A stretch of DNA of 64,000 bases from Neptunicella sp048268085 (GTDB taxonomy: Bacteria; Pseudomonadota; Gammaproteobacteria; Enterobacterales; Alteromonadaceae), in the NCBI RefSeq assembly GCF_048268085.1, contig NZ_JBLWWF010000021.1, forward strand, positions 7,359 to 71,358. The letters are read 5' to 3'. Position 1 is the first letter of the stretch, and every line of letters begins with the position of its first letter. Positions 1 through 8,771 of this stretch are shown piece after piece. The translations under genes and the position numbers were made by a program. The notes below the pieces were generated by a model. It saw only the letters and a list, made by a program, of their open reading frames with translations. It was not told where the DNA came from and did no database searches.

Positions 1-225
1 GTGTGGGTAGAGGCGGGGGCCGGTCTTGCCGGTGCATTGCTGGAAGCCAAGCTAGTGGATGAAATAATACTCTATATCGCCCCTAAAATTATGGGTGACA
101 AGAGCCGTAATTTATTAAATTTGCCATTGTTTGAACGCATGCAGCAAGCGATTGAGTTACAATGGCAAGATGTTCGACAGGTTGGTGATGATTTAAAAAT
201 TGTTGCTAAGCCGATTTATCAATAG
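1..225 (+). CDS. ribD: RibD C-terminal end (partial)
   Basis: This is the last 74 codons of the bifunctional diaminohydroxyphosphoribosylaminopyrimidine deaminase / 5-amino-6-(5-phosphoribosylamino)uracil reductase, which carries out the second and third steps of riboflavin synthesis. Only the end of the C-terminal NADPH-dependent reductase domain is inside the window; the VEAGAGLAGALLEAKLVDE stretch and the following LYIAPKIMG are typical of RibD. The GTG at base 1 is an internal codon, not a start. The stop lies 6 bp before ribE, and the operon context (ribE, ribBA, ribH) supports the call. Confidence 0.9.
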   Translation: MWVEAGAGLAGALLEAKLVDEIILYIAPKIMGDKSRNLLNLPLFERMQQAIELQWQDVRQVGDDLKIVAKPIYQ

Positions 226-231
226 GTTTTT

Positions 232-894
232 ATGTTTACAGGAATTATCGCCGCTACCGGTAAAATTGAGAGTTTACAAAATAATGGCACGGATGTTCGA
301 TTACGGGTCAATGTGGGTAAACTGGATATGGCCGATGTGGCCTTAGGCGACAGTATTGCTACCAACGGGGTATGTTTGACTGTGGTTGAGTTTGACTCAC
401 AGCATTTTAGTGCCGATGTCTCATCGGAAACAATAACCCGAAGTGGTTTTGCCCATTATGCCAACGGTCAGGGGGTTAATCTGGAAAAGGCCATGTTACC
501 GACCTCACGTTTTGGTGGCCACATTGTCAGTGGACACGTCGATGGTGTCGGTGAGGTGAAAAGTATTGATGACAAAGGTAAAGCTGTTGAAATATGGATT
601 AATGCCCCCACTAACTTGGCCAGATACATTGCCGAAAAAGGGTCGATAACGGTCGATGGTGTCAGTTTGACGGTTAATCAAGTGGATGGTGCGGCATTTC
701 GGCTCACCCTTGTACCGCACACCATGCAAGAAACCATTATTGGTAGTTATCAGCCCGGCAGCAAAGTGAACCTTGAAGTTGACGTTATCGCCCGTTATCT
801 GGAACGTCTGATGCTAGGCGACAAGGCTGCTGAATCGACGGCGAAAAATGATATTAGCTTAGCCTTTTTGGCCGAACACGGTTATTTAAAATAA
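232..894 (+). CDS. ribE: Riboflavin synthase, alpha chain
   Basis: Cytoplasmic enzyme that dismutates two molecules of 6,7-dimethyl-8-ribityllumazine into riboflavin and the pyrimidinedione that is recycled by RibH. The 220 residues fall into two tandem lumazine-binding repeats: about 1-95, opening with MFTGII, and about 97-195, opening with the GHIVSGHVDGVG stretch. Each contains a GVCLTV or GVSLTV signature. Length is normal for the family. It starts 6 bp after the ribD stop and is clearly co-transcribed with it. In some gammaproteobacterial annotations the same protein is called RibC. Confidence 0.95.
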   Translation: MFTGIIAATGKIESLQNNGTDVRLRVNVGKLDMADVALGDSIATNGVCLTVVEFDSQHFSADVSSETITRSGFAHYANGQGVNLEKAMLPTSRFGGHIVSGHVDGVGEVKSIDDKGKAVEIWINAPTNLARYIAEKGSITVDGVSLTVNQVDGAAFRLTLVPHTMQETIIGSYQPGSKVNLEVDVIARYLERLMLGDKAAESTAKNDISLAFLAEHGYLK

Positions 895-941
895 AAGCTA
901 TCTAAAATAATAATTACCTACAGTAAAGGTCATATAACACT

Positions 942-2048
942 ATGCTCAATACCACCGCAGAGATCCTGGAAGATATTCGTCAGGGGAAAATGGTTATTTT
1001 GATGGATGATGAAGATCGCGAGAACGAAGGCGATCTTATCATGGCGGCTGAACATGTTACTCCGCAAGCGATTAATTTTATGGTCACTCATGCCCGTGGG
1101 TTAGTGTGTATGCCGATGACGGAAGAACGCTGTCGTCGTTTGAATTTACCCTTGATGGTGACCAACAATGGTGCGCAGTTCAGCACCAATTTTACCGTGT
1201 CAATAGAAGCCGCCACGGGGGTCACTACCGGAATCTCTGCCGCTGATCGAGCCAGAACGATTCAAGCTGCGGTCGCGGTTGATGCCAAAGCCAGTGATAT
1301 TGTTCAACCGGGGCATATTTTTCCATTAATTGCCAAGCAGGGCGGTGTATTGAATCGCGCAGGTCATACCGAAGCTGGCGTTGATTTAGCCAGACTAGCC
1401 GGGTGCGAACCCGCCAGTGTGATTGTTGAAGTGCTCAATGAAGATGGCAGCATGGCGCGTCGTCCTGAGTTGGAAGTATTTGCCGCCAAACACAACATTA
1501 AAATCGGTACCATAGCCGATTTAATCGAATATCGTAATTTGCATGAAACCACGATTGAAAAGATTGCCGAATGTAAATTACCTACTGAATACGGTGAGTT
1601 TGATTTAATCACCTACAAAGATGCCATCGATAATCAATTACATTACGCATTGCGCAATGGCGCGGTTCAGGCACAGCAGCCGACGCTGGTAAGGGTACAT
1701 TTGCAAGATACATTCAGCGATATGCTGGGGTCGGTAAGGTCTGTGGAACGCAGTATGAGTTTACCCAGTGCCATGAAAGTGATTGGTGAACAGGGGGGCG
1801 TTTTGGTGATTCTGGGTAAGAAAGAATCCGAGCAAGACATTGTGCAGAAGATTCATCAATTTGCGGCTGAAGATAGAGGTGAGCAACCGGCTGGTGCAAC
1901 TTGGCGCGGCAGTTCACGTACGGTCGGAGTAGGGTGCCAGATATTGGCCTCACTTGGCGTACACAAGATGCGTTTGTTAAGTAAACCGAAAAAATATTCT
2001 GCATTATCCGGTTACGGGCTGGAAATTGTTGAATATGTTTACGAGTAA
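942..2048 (+). CDS. ribBA: 3,4-dihydroxy-2-butanone-4-phosphate synthase with degenerate GTP cyclohydrolase II-like domain
   Basis: The N-terminal half (about 1-200) is a DHBP synthase, converting ribulose 5-phosphate to the four-carbon unit used by RibH. The acidic DDEDRENEGD motif at 22-31, THARGLVCMP, and PGHIFPL followed by RAGHTEA are all present. The C-terminal half (about 205-368) has the size and fold position of GTP cyclohydrolase II. However, the region where real RibA carries its three zinc cysteines reads VRVHLQDTFSDMLGS and has none, so GTP cyclohydrolase activity is not expected. RibBA proteins with an inactive second domain are known in Shewanella and relatives, so a separate ribA should exist elsewhere. 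Gap to ribE is 47 bp; I see no FMN riboswitch in it. Confidence 0.9.
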   Translation: MLNTTAEILEDIRQGKMVILMDDEDRENEGDLIMAAEHVTPQAINFMVTHARGLVCMPMTEERCRRLNLPLMVTNNGAQFSTNFTVSIEAATGVTTGISAADRARTIQAAVAVDAKASDIVQPGHIFPLIAKQGGVLNRAGHTEAGVDLARLAGCEPASVIVEVLNEDGSMARRPELEVFAAKHNIKIGTIADLIEYRNLHETTIEKIAECKLPTEYGEFDLITYKDAIDNQLHYALRNGAVQAQQPTLVRVHLQDTFSDMLGSVRSVERSMSLPSAMKVIGEQGGVLVILGKKESEQDIVQKIHQFAAEDRGEQPAGATWRGSSRTVGVGCQILASLGVHKMRLLSKPKKYSALSGYGLEIVEYVYE

Positions 2049-2104
2049 TATTGGCGAGTAAATTCGACCTAGTAAAATACTCATCCCTGATTGGGATGTT
2101 CCAT

Positions 2105-2112
2105 GCTATAAT
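2105..2112 (+). promoter_or_regulatory. Extended -10 promoter candidate for ribH-nusB-thiL-pgpA
   Basis: In the 108-bp gap between ribBA and ribH the sequence TGCTATAAT is a perfect TATAAT (2107-2112) preceded by the extended -10 TG. No good -35 hexamer lies 16-18 bp upstream, which fits an extended -10 promoter. A weak GC hairpin (GCCG...CGGC, 2117-2132) and a T-run follow, which could attenuate. The call rests on pattern only. Confidence 0.5.
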
Positions 2113-2156
2113 GTGCGCCGCATTTTTTCGGCAGGTTTTTTGGACAGGAAAGCAAT

Positions 2157-2630
2157 ATGAATATCATCGAAGGTAATATCCGCGCAACAGGTAAAAAATT
2201 TGCCATTGTTGTTTCTCGTTTTAACAGTTTTGTGGTTGAAAGTCTGGTTGACGGTGCCTTGGATGCGCTTGAGCGCCACGGGGAAGTCAATGATCAGGAT
2301 ATTACCTTGGTGCGAGTGCCTGGCGCTTATGAATTGCCTCTGATTGCTAAAAAATTAGCCGAATCGAAAAAATTTGACGCTATCATCGCCTTAGGTGCGG
2401 TTATTCGCGGTGGTACTCCACATTTTGATTTTGTGGCTGGTGAATGTAACAAAGGTCTAGCGCAAGTATCGCTAGAGTATGGCATTCCCGTGTCATTTGG
2501 TGTGATCACCACCGACAGTATTGAACAGGCTATTGAGCGTTCTGGTACCAAAGCCGGAAATAAAGGTGCTGATGCCGCGTTAGGTGCACTTGAAATGGTC
2601 AATGTTGTTGCCCAGATTGCCGGGGAATAA
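2157..2630 (+). CDS. ribH: 6,7-dimethyl-8-ribityllumazine synthase
   Basis: Condenses 5-amino-6-ribitylaminouracil with 3,4-dihydroxy-2-butanone 4-phosphate to give lumazine, the substrate of RibE. The 157-residue length is normal. The signature GAVIRGGTPHFDFVAGE is intact, including the catalytic histidine of TPHF, as are the N-terminal VVSRFNSFVVESLVDGA and the VPGAYELPL substrate loop. An AGGA ribosome site precedes the ATG. It is followed by nusB after only 3 bp, an arrangement common in gammaproteobacteria. Confidence 0.96.
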   Translation: MNIIEGNIRATGKKFAIVVSRFNSFVVESLVDGALDALERHGEVNDQDITLVRVPGAYELPLIAKKLAESKKFDAIIALGAVIRGGTPHFDFVAGECNKGLAQVSLEYGIPVSFGVITTDSIEQAIERSGTKAGNKGADAALGALEMVNVVAQIAGE

Positions 2631-2633
2631 TCG

Positions 2634-3074
2634 ATGAAACCTGCGGTAATGAAACCGGCGGCGCGACGTCAAGCCAGAGAACTGGCTTTGCAAGCAGTGT
2701 ATTCATGGCAGATGACCGGTAATCCGGTCAAGCAAATTGAACTGCACATGGCAACCACCAATGATATGACTAAAGTGGATATGGCTTATTTTCAGGAATT
2801 ACTGAATCAAGTCGTGGCTCGCGTAGATGAACTGGATAAAAAAATAAAACCGTATCTTGGCCGTTTACCGGAAGAACTGGATCCGGTGGAAAAAGCGATT
2901 ATTCGGATTGCCACTTATGAATTGCAACATCGTATTGATGTACCTTTTAAAGTTGTCATTAACGAAGCGATTGAACTTGCCAAGTCTTTTGGTGCCGAAG
3001 AAAGTCACAAGTTTGTTAATGGTGTGCTGGATAAAGCCATTCACTACTTCCGTAAACACGAACAAGCCGAATAA
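2634..3074 (+). CDS. nusB: Transcription antitermination factor NusB
   Basis: All-helical RNA-binding protein that, with NusE (S10), binds boxA of rRNA leaders and promotes antitermination. The 146-residue chain has the family features ARELALQAVYSWQ near the N terminus, LDPVEKAIIRIATYEL in the middle and VVINEAIELAKSFG before the C-terminal helix with KFVNGVLDK. Two in-frame starts (2634 and 2649) arise from a short internal duplication giving MKPAVMKPA. The first is used here because it follows ribH by 3 bp; the second is possible. Confidence 0.95.
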   Translation: MKPAVMKPAARRQARELALQAVYSWQMTGNPVKQIELHMATTNDMTKVDMAYFQELLNQVVARVDELDKKIKPYLGRLPEELDPVEKAIIRIATYELQHRIDVPFKVVINEAIELAKSFGAEESHKFVNGVLDKAIHYFRKHEQAE

Positions 3075-3083
3075 AAATATAAC

Positions 3084-4049
3084 GTGAAAGAATTTACGAT
3101 TATCGATAGCTTCTTTAAGCAAAGAAGCTATCAACGCAAGGATGTCCTGATCGGTATTGGTGACGATTGTGCGGTCAGCTCTGTTGCTGCCGGACAAAAT
3201 CTGGCCGTTACTACTGATACACTCGTCAATGGTGTGCATTTCCCAGAGAATACTTCACCTCAAGCGATAGCCCACAAAGCGGTGGCGGTTAATTTAAGTG
3301 ATTTGGCTGCAATGGGAGCCGAACCGGCGTGGATTAATTTGTCGCTTTCAATCCCTCAAGTGGATGAACAATGGCTGGACGAATTTTCACAAGGCATGCG
3401 TGAGCTGTGTGAGTATTATTCCGTGCAGTTAATTGGTGGTGATACGGTCAAAGGACCACTGAGTATCACGATTACCGCGATGGGGTTTATCCCCGAACAG
3501 CAAGCCTTAACTCGCAGTGGTGCCAAACCTGGTGACTTGCTATATGTAACCGGAACACTTGGCGATGCTGCCTTGGGGCTGGACATTGTCCAGAACAAGG
3601 TGGAAGTGCCGTATAAGTTTCGCGAATCTTTAACCAATCGACTTAATTTTCCTACCCCACGAGTATTGGCTGGTACTACGTTACGTCGCCTGGCTACTGC
3701 CTGTATTGATGTCTCAGACGGTTTATTGTCTGACCTCAAACATATACTAAAAGCGTCGAACTGTGGTGCGGTGGTGAATCTGGATAAAGTGCCGTTATCT
3801 CAAGCCCTGCTGGAAAGCGTTGAGCCTCAGGATGGTCTTGAGTATGCGCTAGTAGGTGGGGACGACTACGAGTTGTTATTTTGTATCCCGGAAGAACAGA
3901 AAGGCAACCTGGATCGCGCCTTATTGCATTCTAATGTGGCCGTCACCTGTATCGGACAAATGACTGGTCAACCCGGCAAACTGGAGTTGCAGCTGAATAA
4001 GCAGCCATTTGAATTTAATGTTCGTGGCTATGAACACTTTAGTGAATAG
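3084..4049 (+). CDS. thiL: Thiamine-monophosphate kinase
   Basis: Phosphorylates thiamine monophosphate to the active cofactor TPP with ATP. It is a PurM-like ATPase; the magnesium/ATP motifs GIGDDCAV near residue 23, TTDTLVNGVHF, GGDTVKGPLSI and the C-terminal GGDDYELLF are all visible. The 321 residues match the family. GTG start, 9 bp after nusB. The nusB-thiL-pgpA order is widespread in gammaproteobacteria. Confidence 0.95.
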   Translation: MKEFTIIDSFFKQRSYQRKDVLIGIGDDCAVSSVAAGQNLAVTTDTLVNGVHFPENTSPQAIAHKAVAVNLSDLAAMGAEPAWINLSLSIPQVDEQWLDEFSQGMRELCEYYSVQLIGGDTVKGPLSITITAMGFIPEQQALTRSGAKPGDLLYVTGTLGDAALGLDIVQNKVEVPYKFRESLTNRLNFPTPRVLAGTTLRRLATACIDVSDGLLSDLKHILKASNCGAVVNLDKVPLSQALLESVEPQDGLEYALVGGDDYELLFCIPEEQKGNLDRALLHSNVAVTCIGQMTGQPGKLELQLNKQPFEFNVRGYEHFSE

Positions 4050-4547
4050 TTGATTAAAGTGGATAAGCAACTCAGACAACGAATAAAACTAACCCATCCC
4101 GCACATTTTCTTGCTTTAGGTTTTGGATCCGGACTTGCGCCTTTTATGCCCGGAACCTTCGGTACATTGGCAGCCATCCCATTGTATTGGTTACTTAGCG
4201 ATATAACGCTGAGTGTGTATATTGCTGTGGTAGTGATGAGTTCCATTGCAGGCATCTGGATCTGTGGGCGTACTGCTATCGATATGGGAGTACATGATCA
4301 TTCTGCCATTGTGTGGGATGAAGTCGCCGGTTTCCTGATCACCATGATTGCGGTTCCCCTCAGTTTAACTAATGTGATTGCCGGTTTTATACTATTTCGA
4401 CTGTTCGATATTCTTAAACCATGGCCAATTAGCTACCTGGATAAGCATATTCACGGTGGGTTTGGCATTATGGCCGATGATGTGTTGGCCGGTATTTTCG
4501 CCATGCTGTCCATGCACGGCATGCTGTATTTGGGCTGGATTGGTTAG
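4050..4547 (+). CDS. pgpA: Phosphatidylglycerophosphatase A
   Basis: Inner-membrane phosphatase that dephosphorylates phosphatidylglycerophosphate to phosphatidylglycerol. The 165-residue protein shows the conserved GSGLAPFMPGTFGTLAAIPL segment (about 28-47), the acidic VWDEVAGFLITM motif and two or three hydrophobic segments. The start is a TTG directly abutting the thiL stop (0 bp gap), implying translational coupling; no better start exists downstream before the conserved region. Confidence 0.92.
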   Translation: MIKVDKQLRQRIKLTHPAHFLALGFGSGLAPFMPGTFGTLAAIPLYWLLSDITLSVYIAVVVMSSIAGIWICGRTAIDMGVHDHSAIVWDEVAGFLITMIAVPLSLTNVIAGFILFRLFDILKPWPISYLDKHIHGGFGIMADDVLAGIFAMLSMHGMLYLGWIG

Positions 4548-4741
4548 TTTCGGGCTACGAGCTACGAGCTAAATCTAAAACTGGATCTGCTTAAGCTTCA
4601 ACCTCCTGTTCATCCTGAGCGTGAGGCACGAACTGTCGAAGGAATGAAAAGAGTCACATTTCAGTGCTCTCTGAGTCTCTGCGAGAGGATATTTTGCTTT
4701 TAGCTCGTAGCCCGTAGCTCGCCACTCGGAGCTAATTTTGC
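4548..4741. repeat. Mosaic intergenic inverted-repeat element
   Basis: This non-coding gap between convergent pgpA and dxs is built from several repeat-like pieces. A pair of about 21-bp inverted arms lies at 4551-4575 (GGGCTACGAGCTACGAGCT) and about 4696-4721 (its near reverse complement, TTTAGCTCGTAGCCCGTAG). Between them is a CATCCTGAGCGTGAGGC...GTCGAAGGAATG stretch (4610-4646) and a CTCTGAGTCTCTGCGAGAG stretch (4668-4687). Both resemble short dispersed intergenic repeats known from many bacterial genomes. A related GC-rich tail recurs at 16541-16580. It has no ORF or transposase. Confidence 0.6.
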
Positions 4742-6601
4742 CTATTTAAATGCCTGAATTTTATTAATTATTCCTTGGGTATCCAGCCCCAGCTCGGCAT
4801 ACATTTGTTCTTGGGTGCCTTGCAGAATAAATTGATCCGGAAGCCCAATTTTAAGTAATGAAATACTGTGTTTTTGGTCTTGCAGATATTCGCCGACAGC
4901 ACTGCCAGCACCGCCCATAATCGCATTGTCTTCCACCGTAACAATCATCTCGTGGTGTTGAACTAACTCATCAATAATCTGAGTGTCCAGCGGTTTAACA
5001 AAACGCATGTCTATCAGGGTGGCATCCAGCTGTTCGGCCGCTTCACTGGCAAACCCGATTAAGGTACCAAAATTCAGGATCGCAATAGTGTTACCTTGGC
5101 GACGAGTGGTGGATTTGCCAATAGGTAATAGTTGCATGCTTTTATCAATAACCGTTCCGATCCCGCTGCCACGAGGATAACGCACAGCTGCAGGTCCTTG
5201 GTGTTGATAACCGGTGTACAACATTTGGCGACATTCATTTTCATCCGAAGGGGTCATTATCACCATATTGGGAATACAGCGCATAAAGGAAATATCAAAC
5301 GCCCCTTGATGGGTCGGGCCGTCGGCACCCACTATACCGGCGCGGTCAATAGCAAATAACACCGATAGATTTTGTAGTGCAACATCATGGATCAACTGAT
5401 CATAAGCGCGTTGTAAAAATGTCGAATAAATAGCGACTACCGGATTCAGTCCTTCACGGGCAAGTCCTGCTGCTAAGGTCACCGCATGTTGCTCAGCAAT
5501 GGCTACATCAAAATATTGCTGTGGGTACTGTTTGGAAAACTGCACCATCCCCGAACCTTCACGCATGGCCGGTGTGATAGCCATTAAGGTGTCATCTTGG
5601 GCAGCCATATCACATAGCCAATCACCAAAAATGGCCGAGAAATTTATTTTACTGCTGGTGGATTTGGGCAAGCTGTCTTCAGCAGGGTTAAATTTAGGCA
5701 CCGCATGGTATTTAATCGGATCTTTTTCGGCGCTTTCGAAGCCTTTGCCTTTTTTGGTGACCACATGCAAAATTTGCGGACCATCCATATTGCGCATATT
5801 ACGCAATGTATCAACGATGCCATTGACATCGTGACCATCAATAGGGCCGATGTAGTTAAAGCCTAATTCCTCAAAAATGGTACCGGGAACCACCATGCCT
5901 TTAATATGCTCTTCAGCGCGGCTCGCAAATTCTTTAATAGGGGGAACAGTATTGAGTAATTTTTTGCTGCCTTCACGAATACTATTAAACAAATTGCCTG
6001 TGAGAAGTTTGGCCAGATGACTATTTAACGCGCCAACATTCTCCGAAATTGACATTTCGTTATCATTTAAAATCACCAGCATGTCTTTGTTAATATCACC
6101 CGCATGGTTAAGTGCTTCAAACGCCATACCGGCAGTTAATGCACCATCACCAATGACGGCAACCACTTTACGGCCTTTATTTTCTTTTTCAGCCGCGATA
6201 GCCATGCCTAAGGCTGCGCTGATTGAAGTGGAGGAATGCCCCACTGCAAAGGTGTCATAGTCACTCTCTGGTGGCCATGGGAAGGGGTGTAAACCATTTT
6301 TTTGGCGAATGGTCGGCATTGCTGCGCGGCGCCCGGTTAATATTTTATGCGGGTAGGCTTGATGACCTACATCCCATATGAGCCGATCAAAAGGGGTTTT
6401 ATAGACGTAATGCAGAGCGACTGTCAGTTCAACCGTGCCTAAACCTGAGGCAAAATGCCCGCTACTCATACTCACACTGGTGAGTAAATATTGACGTAAT
6501 TCGTCGGCTAATTTACGCAGTTTATCCTGCGGTAACTGACGCAGTTCTTCAGGGGTATTGGCCAACGCCAGTACAGGGTAATGCTCTAAGTCTAGGCTCA
6601 T
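4742..6601 (-). CDS. dxs: 1-deoxy-D-xylulose-5-phosphate synthase
   Basis: TPP-dependent transketolase-like enzyme making DXP from pyruvate and glyceraldehyde 3-phosphate, the entry step of the MEP isoprenoid pathway. The product also feeds thiamine and pyridoxal synthesis. The 619 residues show the TPP site GDGALTAGMAFEALNHAG, IWDVGHQAYPHKILTGR near the N terminus, and DRAGIVGADGPTHQG in the pyrimidine-binding domain. It starts 13 bp after ispA, forming the standard xseB-ispA-dxs operon. Its stop lies directly against the repeat element at 4548-4741. Confidence 0.97.
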   Translation of the reverse strand: MSLDLEHYPVLALANTPEELRQLPQDKLRKLADELRQYLLTSVSMSSGHFASGLGTVELTVALHYVYKTPFDRLIWDVGHQAYPHKILTGRRAAMPTIRQKNGLHPFPWPPESDYDTFAVGHSSTSISAALGMAIAAEKENKGRKVVAVIGDGALTAGMAFEALNHAGDINKDMLVILNDNEMSISENVGALNSHLAKLLTGNLFNSIREGSKKLLNTVPPIKEFASRAEEHIKGMVVPGTIFEELGFNYIGPIDGHDVNGIVDTLRNMRNMDGPQILHVVTKKGKGFESAEKDPIKYHAVPKFNPAEDSLPKSTSSKINFSAIFGDWLCDMAAQDDTLMAITPAMREGSGMVQFSKQYPQQYFDVAIAEQHAVTLAAGLAREGLNPVVAIYSTFLQRAYDQLIHDVALQNLSVLFAIDRAGIVGADGPTHQGAFDISFMRCIPNMVIMTPSDENECRQMLYTGYQHQGPAAVRYPRGSGIGTVIDKSMQLLPIGKSTTRRQGNTIAILNFGTLIGFASEAAEQLDATLIDMRFVKPLDTQIIDELVQHHEMIVTVEDNAIMGGAGSAVGEYLQDQKHSISLLKIGLPDQFILQGTQEQMYAELGLDTQGIINKIQAFK

Positions 6602-6614
6602 GAATGTATAATTA

Positions 6615-7502
6615 TTAGTGATCGCGTTGAATAATATAAGCAGTAAAAGACTGCAATAATTGGGTATTGTAAGGCAAAGCGTGCAAAGCTTGTAGTGCTT
6701 GATTATAAAGTGCTAGCGCTTCATTTTGAGCATTCTGTAAACCTAGTAACGATGGGTAGGTTGATTTATTGGCCAGTTGGTCGGAACCCTGCGGTTTACC
6801 TAAGGTTTCGGTGTCAGCAACCACATCCAGAATATCATCCTGAACTTGAAATGCTAAACCGATGGCATCTGCATAATCGAGTATTATTGCCATCTGGGCA
6901 GGTGTCTGGTTGGCCACTAATGCTGCCATTTGTAATGCGGCTTTGATTAATGCTCCGGTCTTTTTATGATGTAACTGACGTAATTGTTCAATGCTGATGT
7001 GTTTATCGGTACTGGCTAAATCTATCGCCTGACCACCACACATGCCAGCGTAACCGGCTGCTTTTGCCAATGTTCTAATCAGTTCCAGTCGTTGCGGTTC
7101 TGCTTCGGCAGATAAGGCTTGTTGACTAAGAATTTCAAATGCCAATGTCTGCAATGCATCGCCGGCCAGAATTGCAGTGGCTTCATTAAAAGCAATATGG
7201 CAAGTGGGATGTCCGCGACGCAGATCATCATCATCCATCGCCGGTAAATCATCATGAATAAGCGAATAGGCATGAATACATTCAATTGCCGCGGCACATA
7301 CATCTAAATCATTAATATTCGCCTGACAGGCTTCACCCATGGCATAGATCAAAAAAGGACGGATGCGTTTACCGCCGGTTAAAAGCCCATAGGCCATGGC
7401 CTGTTTTAATTCAGGAGCATGCTCGGGAAGGGCTTGAATATGCTGATCAAGCAGAGCGTTAATTCGCTCAAGATAATGTTGTTGGGAGTGACGCCAGTCC
7501 AT
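6615..7502 (-). CDS. ispA: (2E,6E)-farnesyl diphosphate synthase
   Basis: Short-chain prenyltransferase that extends DMAPP/GPP with IPP to farnesyl diphosphate, precursor of ubiquinone and undecaprenyl chains. Both aspartate-rich magnesium motifs are visible: DDLPAMDDDDLRRG (about 84-97) and FQVQDDILDV (about 227-236). GGKRIRPFL, used in IPP binding, is also present. Length (295) is normal. The ATG overlaps the xseB stop by one base, showing translational coupling. Confidence 0.96.
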   Translation of the reverse strand: MDWRHSQQHYLERINALLDQHIQALPEHAPELKQAMAYGLLTGGKRIRPFLIYAMGEACQANINDLDVCAAAIECIHAYSLIHDDLPAMDDDDLRRGHPTCHIAFNEATAILAGDALQTLAFEILSQQALSAEAEPQRLELIRTLAKAAGYAGMCGGQAIDLASTDKHISIEQLRQLHHKKTGALIKAALQMAALVANQTPAQMAIILDYADAIGLAFQVQDDILDVVADTETLGKPQGSDQLANKSTYPSLLGLQNAQNEALALYNQALQALHALPYNTQLLQSFTAYIIQRDH

Positions 7503-7753
7503 TATTCGTCTTGGTTATCCTGCTCAAAATCGACTAATTGTTGTGTACCTTGTTGCTGCATCAGGATTTTTACTTTTTGCTCAGCTTCACTGAGTTTGGC
7601 CTGACTGTTGCGAGCCAACATAATCCCGCGTTCAAATTGCTGTAACGCTTGATCCAGCTCCAGATCGCCTTGTTCCATTTGCGACACGATACTTTCAAGT
7701 TCTTGCAGGGATTGTTCAAAAGACAGGTTTTCGTTTTTTTTCTTGCTGGTCAT
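7502..7753 (-). CDS. xseB: Exodeoxyribonuclease VII small subunit
   Basis: Small coiled-coil subunit that coats XseA in exonuclease VII. The sequence has the family pattern FEQSLQELESIVSQMEQGDLELDQAL, FERGIMLAR and a heptad-like C-terminal helix. I choose the ATG at 7753 (MTSKKK, 83 aa), which has a GAGG ribosome site 8 bp upstream. An in-frame ATG at 7765 would add four residues but lacks a ribosome site. First gene of the xseB-ispA-dxs operon, divergent from pomA across about 240 bp. Confidence 0.93.
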   Translation of the reverse strand: MTSKKKNENLSFEQSLQELESIVSQMEQGDLELDQALQQFERGIMLARNSQAKLSEAEQKVKILMQQQGTQQLVDFEQDNQDE

Positions 7754-7992
7754 GGAGTGCCTCATAATGCTGAGCGCACCTTACCTGAGGGGTTAAACGG
7801 GGTCAAACAATTTTGACTGACAAAATTGCTTTAGAAATCTGCTTAAACGTCGATAAAATGATGAAATAAGTCATAGACTTAAGTTGCTTAATTTGCGATG
7901 CAAAACATTGTGATTGCGTTAATATAGAGCTAATTAAGTGTCTACGGTTGGTCGGATATGCTAGTTCAACTGGCGGGATTTGGAGAATTTAG

Positions 7993-8754
7993 GTGGATTT
8001 AGCAACTATCATTGGTCTTATCGGCTCTATTGGTTTCATCGTGATGGCCATGTTGCTGGGTGGCGAAATGAGCATGTTTATCAACGTGCCGTCGATACTC
8101 ATCGTATTTTGTGGGTCCTTTTTCGTGGTGATGATTTCTTTTACCCTAGGGCAATTTTTCAATGCCGGTAAAATTGCGGTTAAAGCCTTTATGTTTAAGC
8201 TTGAACCGCCGGAAGAGTTGATTCAGCAAATTGTACAAATGGCCGATGCCGCCAGAAAAGGCGGTTTTTTAGCGTTGGAAGAAGCAGAAATTGATTCGCC
8301 TTTTATGCAAAAAGGTATCGATATGTTGGTTGATGGGCACGATGTGGATGTGGTGCGCGATACCTTAGCTAAAGATATTGCCATGACCAGCGAAAGACAC
8401 GAATTTGGTTCGACTATTTTTAAAGGTTTGGGTGATATTGCCCCCGCAATGGGGATGATTGGTACACTGATCGGCTTGGTGGCGATGTTATCTAACATGG
8501 ATGATCCTAAATCTATCGGTCCGGCGATGGCAGTTGCGTTGTTAACCACCCTATATGGCGCTTTTATGGCTAACGTGATTTGTATTCCTATTGCCGACAA
8601 ACTCAAAAATCGCGCCGCCCAGGAGAAACTGAACCAGTCGTTAATTCTTGATGGTGTGGTGGGCATTGCCGATGGACAGAACCCCCGCGTCATTGAAGGT
8701 TTGCTGAAAAACTATATTGCTGAAAGTAAGCGTGTCGTTGACGCTGAAGAATAA
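7993..8754 (+). CDS. pomA: Flagellar motor stator protein PomA (MotA family, sodium type)
   Basis: Four-helix inner-membrane stator subunit that, with PomB, couples sodium influx to flagellar rotation. The N terminus MDLATIIGLIGSIGFIVMA and the conserved cytoplasmic stretch MADAARKGGFLALE, FMQKGIDMLVDGHD, and PAMGMIGTLIGLVAMLSNMDDP near the third and fourth helices match Vibrio PomA closely. The start is GTG with a GGAG site 7 bp upstream. Length 253, as in Vibrio. It is followed 17 bp later by pomB. No other flagellar gene is in the window, as expected for this separate stator locus. Confidence 0.95.
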   Translation: MDLATIIGLIGSIGFIVMAMLLGGEMSMFINVPSILIVFCGSFFVVMISFTLGQFFNAGKIAVKAFMFKLEPPEELIQQIVQMADAARKGGFLALEEAEIDSPFMQKGIDMLVDGHDVDVVRDTLAKDIAMTSERHEFGSTIFKGLGDIAPAMGMIGTLIGLVAMLSNMDDPKSIGPAMAVALLTTLYGAFMANVICIPIADKLKNRAAQEKLNQSLILDGVVGIADGQNPRVIEGLLKNYIAESKRVVDAEE

Positions 8755-8771
8755 TTAAGGCTGAATGATTC

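Noticed and set aside
895..941. FMN riboswitch before ribBA
   Set aside because: The gap is only 47 bp and none of the RFN-element conserved segments is present; likewise none is seen before ribE or ribH.
7830..7856. Possible FliA (sigma-28) promoter before pomA
   Set aside because: GTCGATAA matches the -10 well, but the -35 position reads TTTAGAAA and matches only a few bases; too weak to list.
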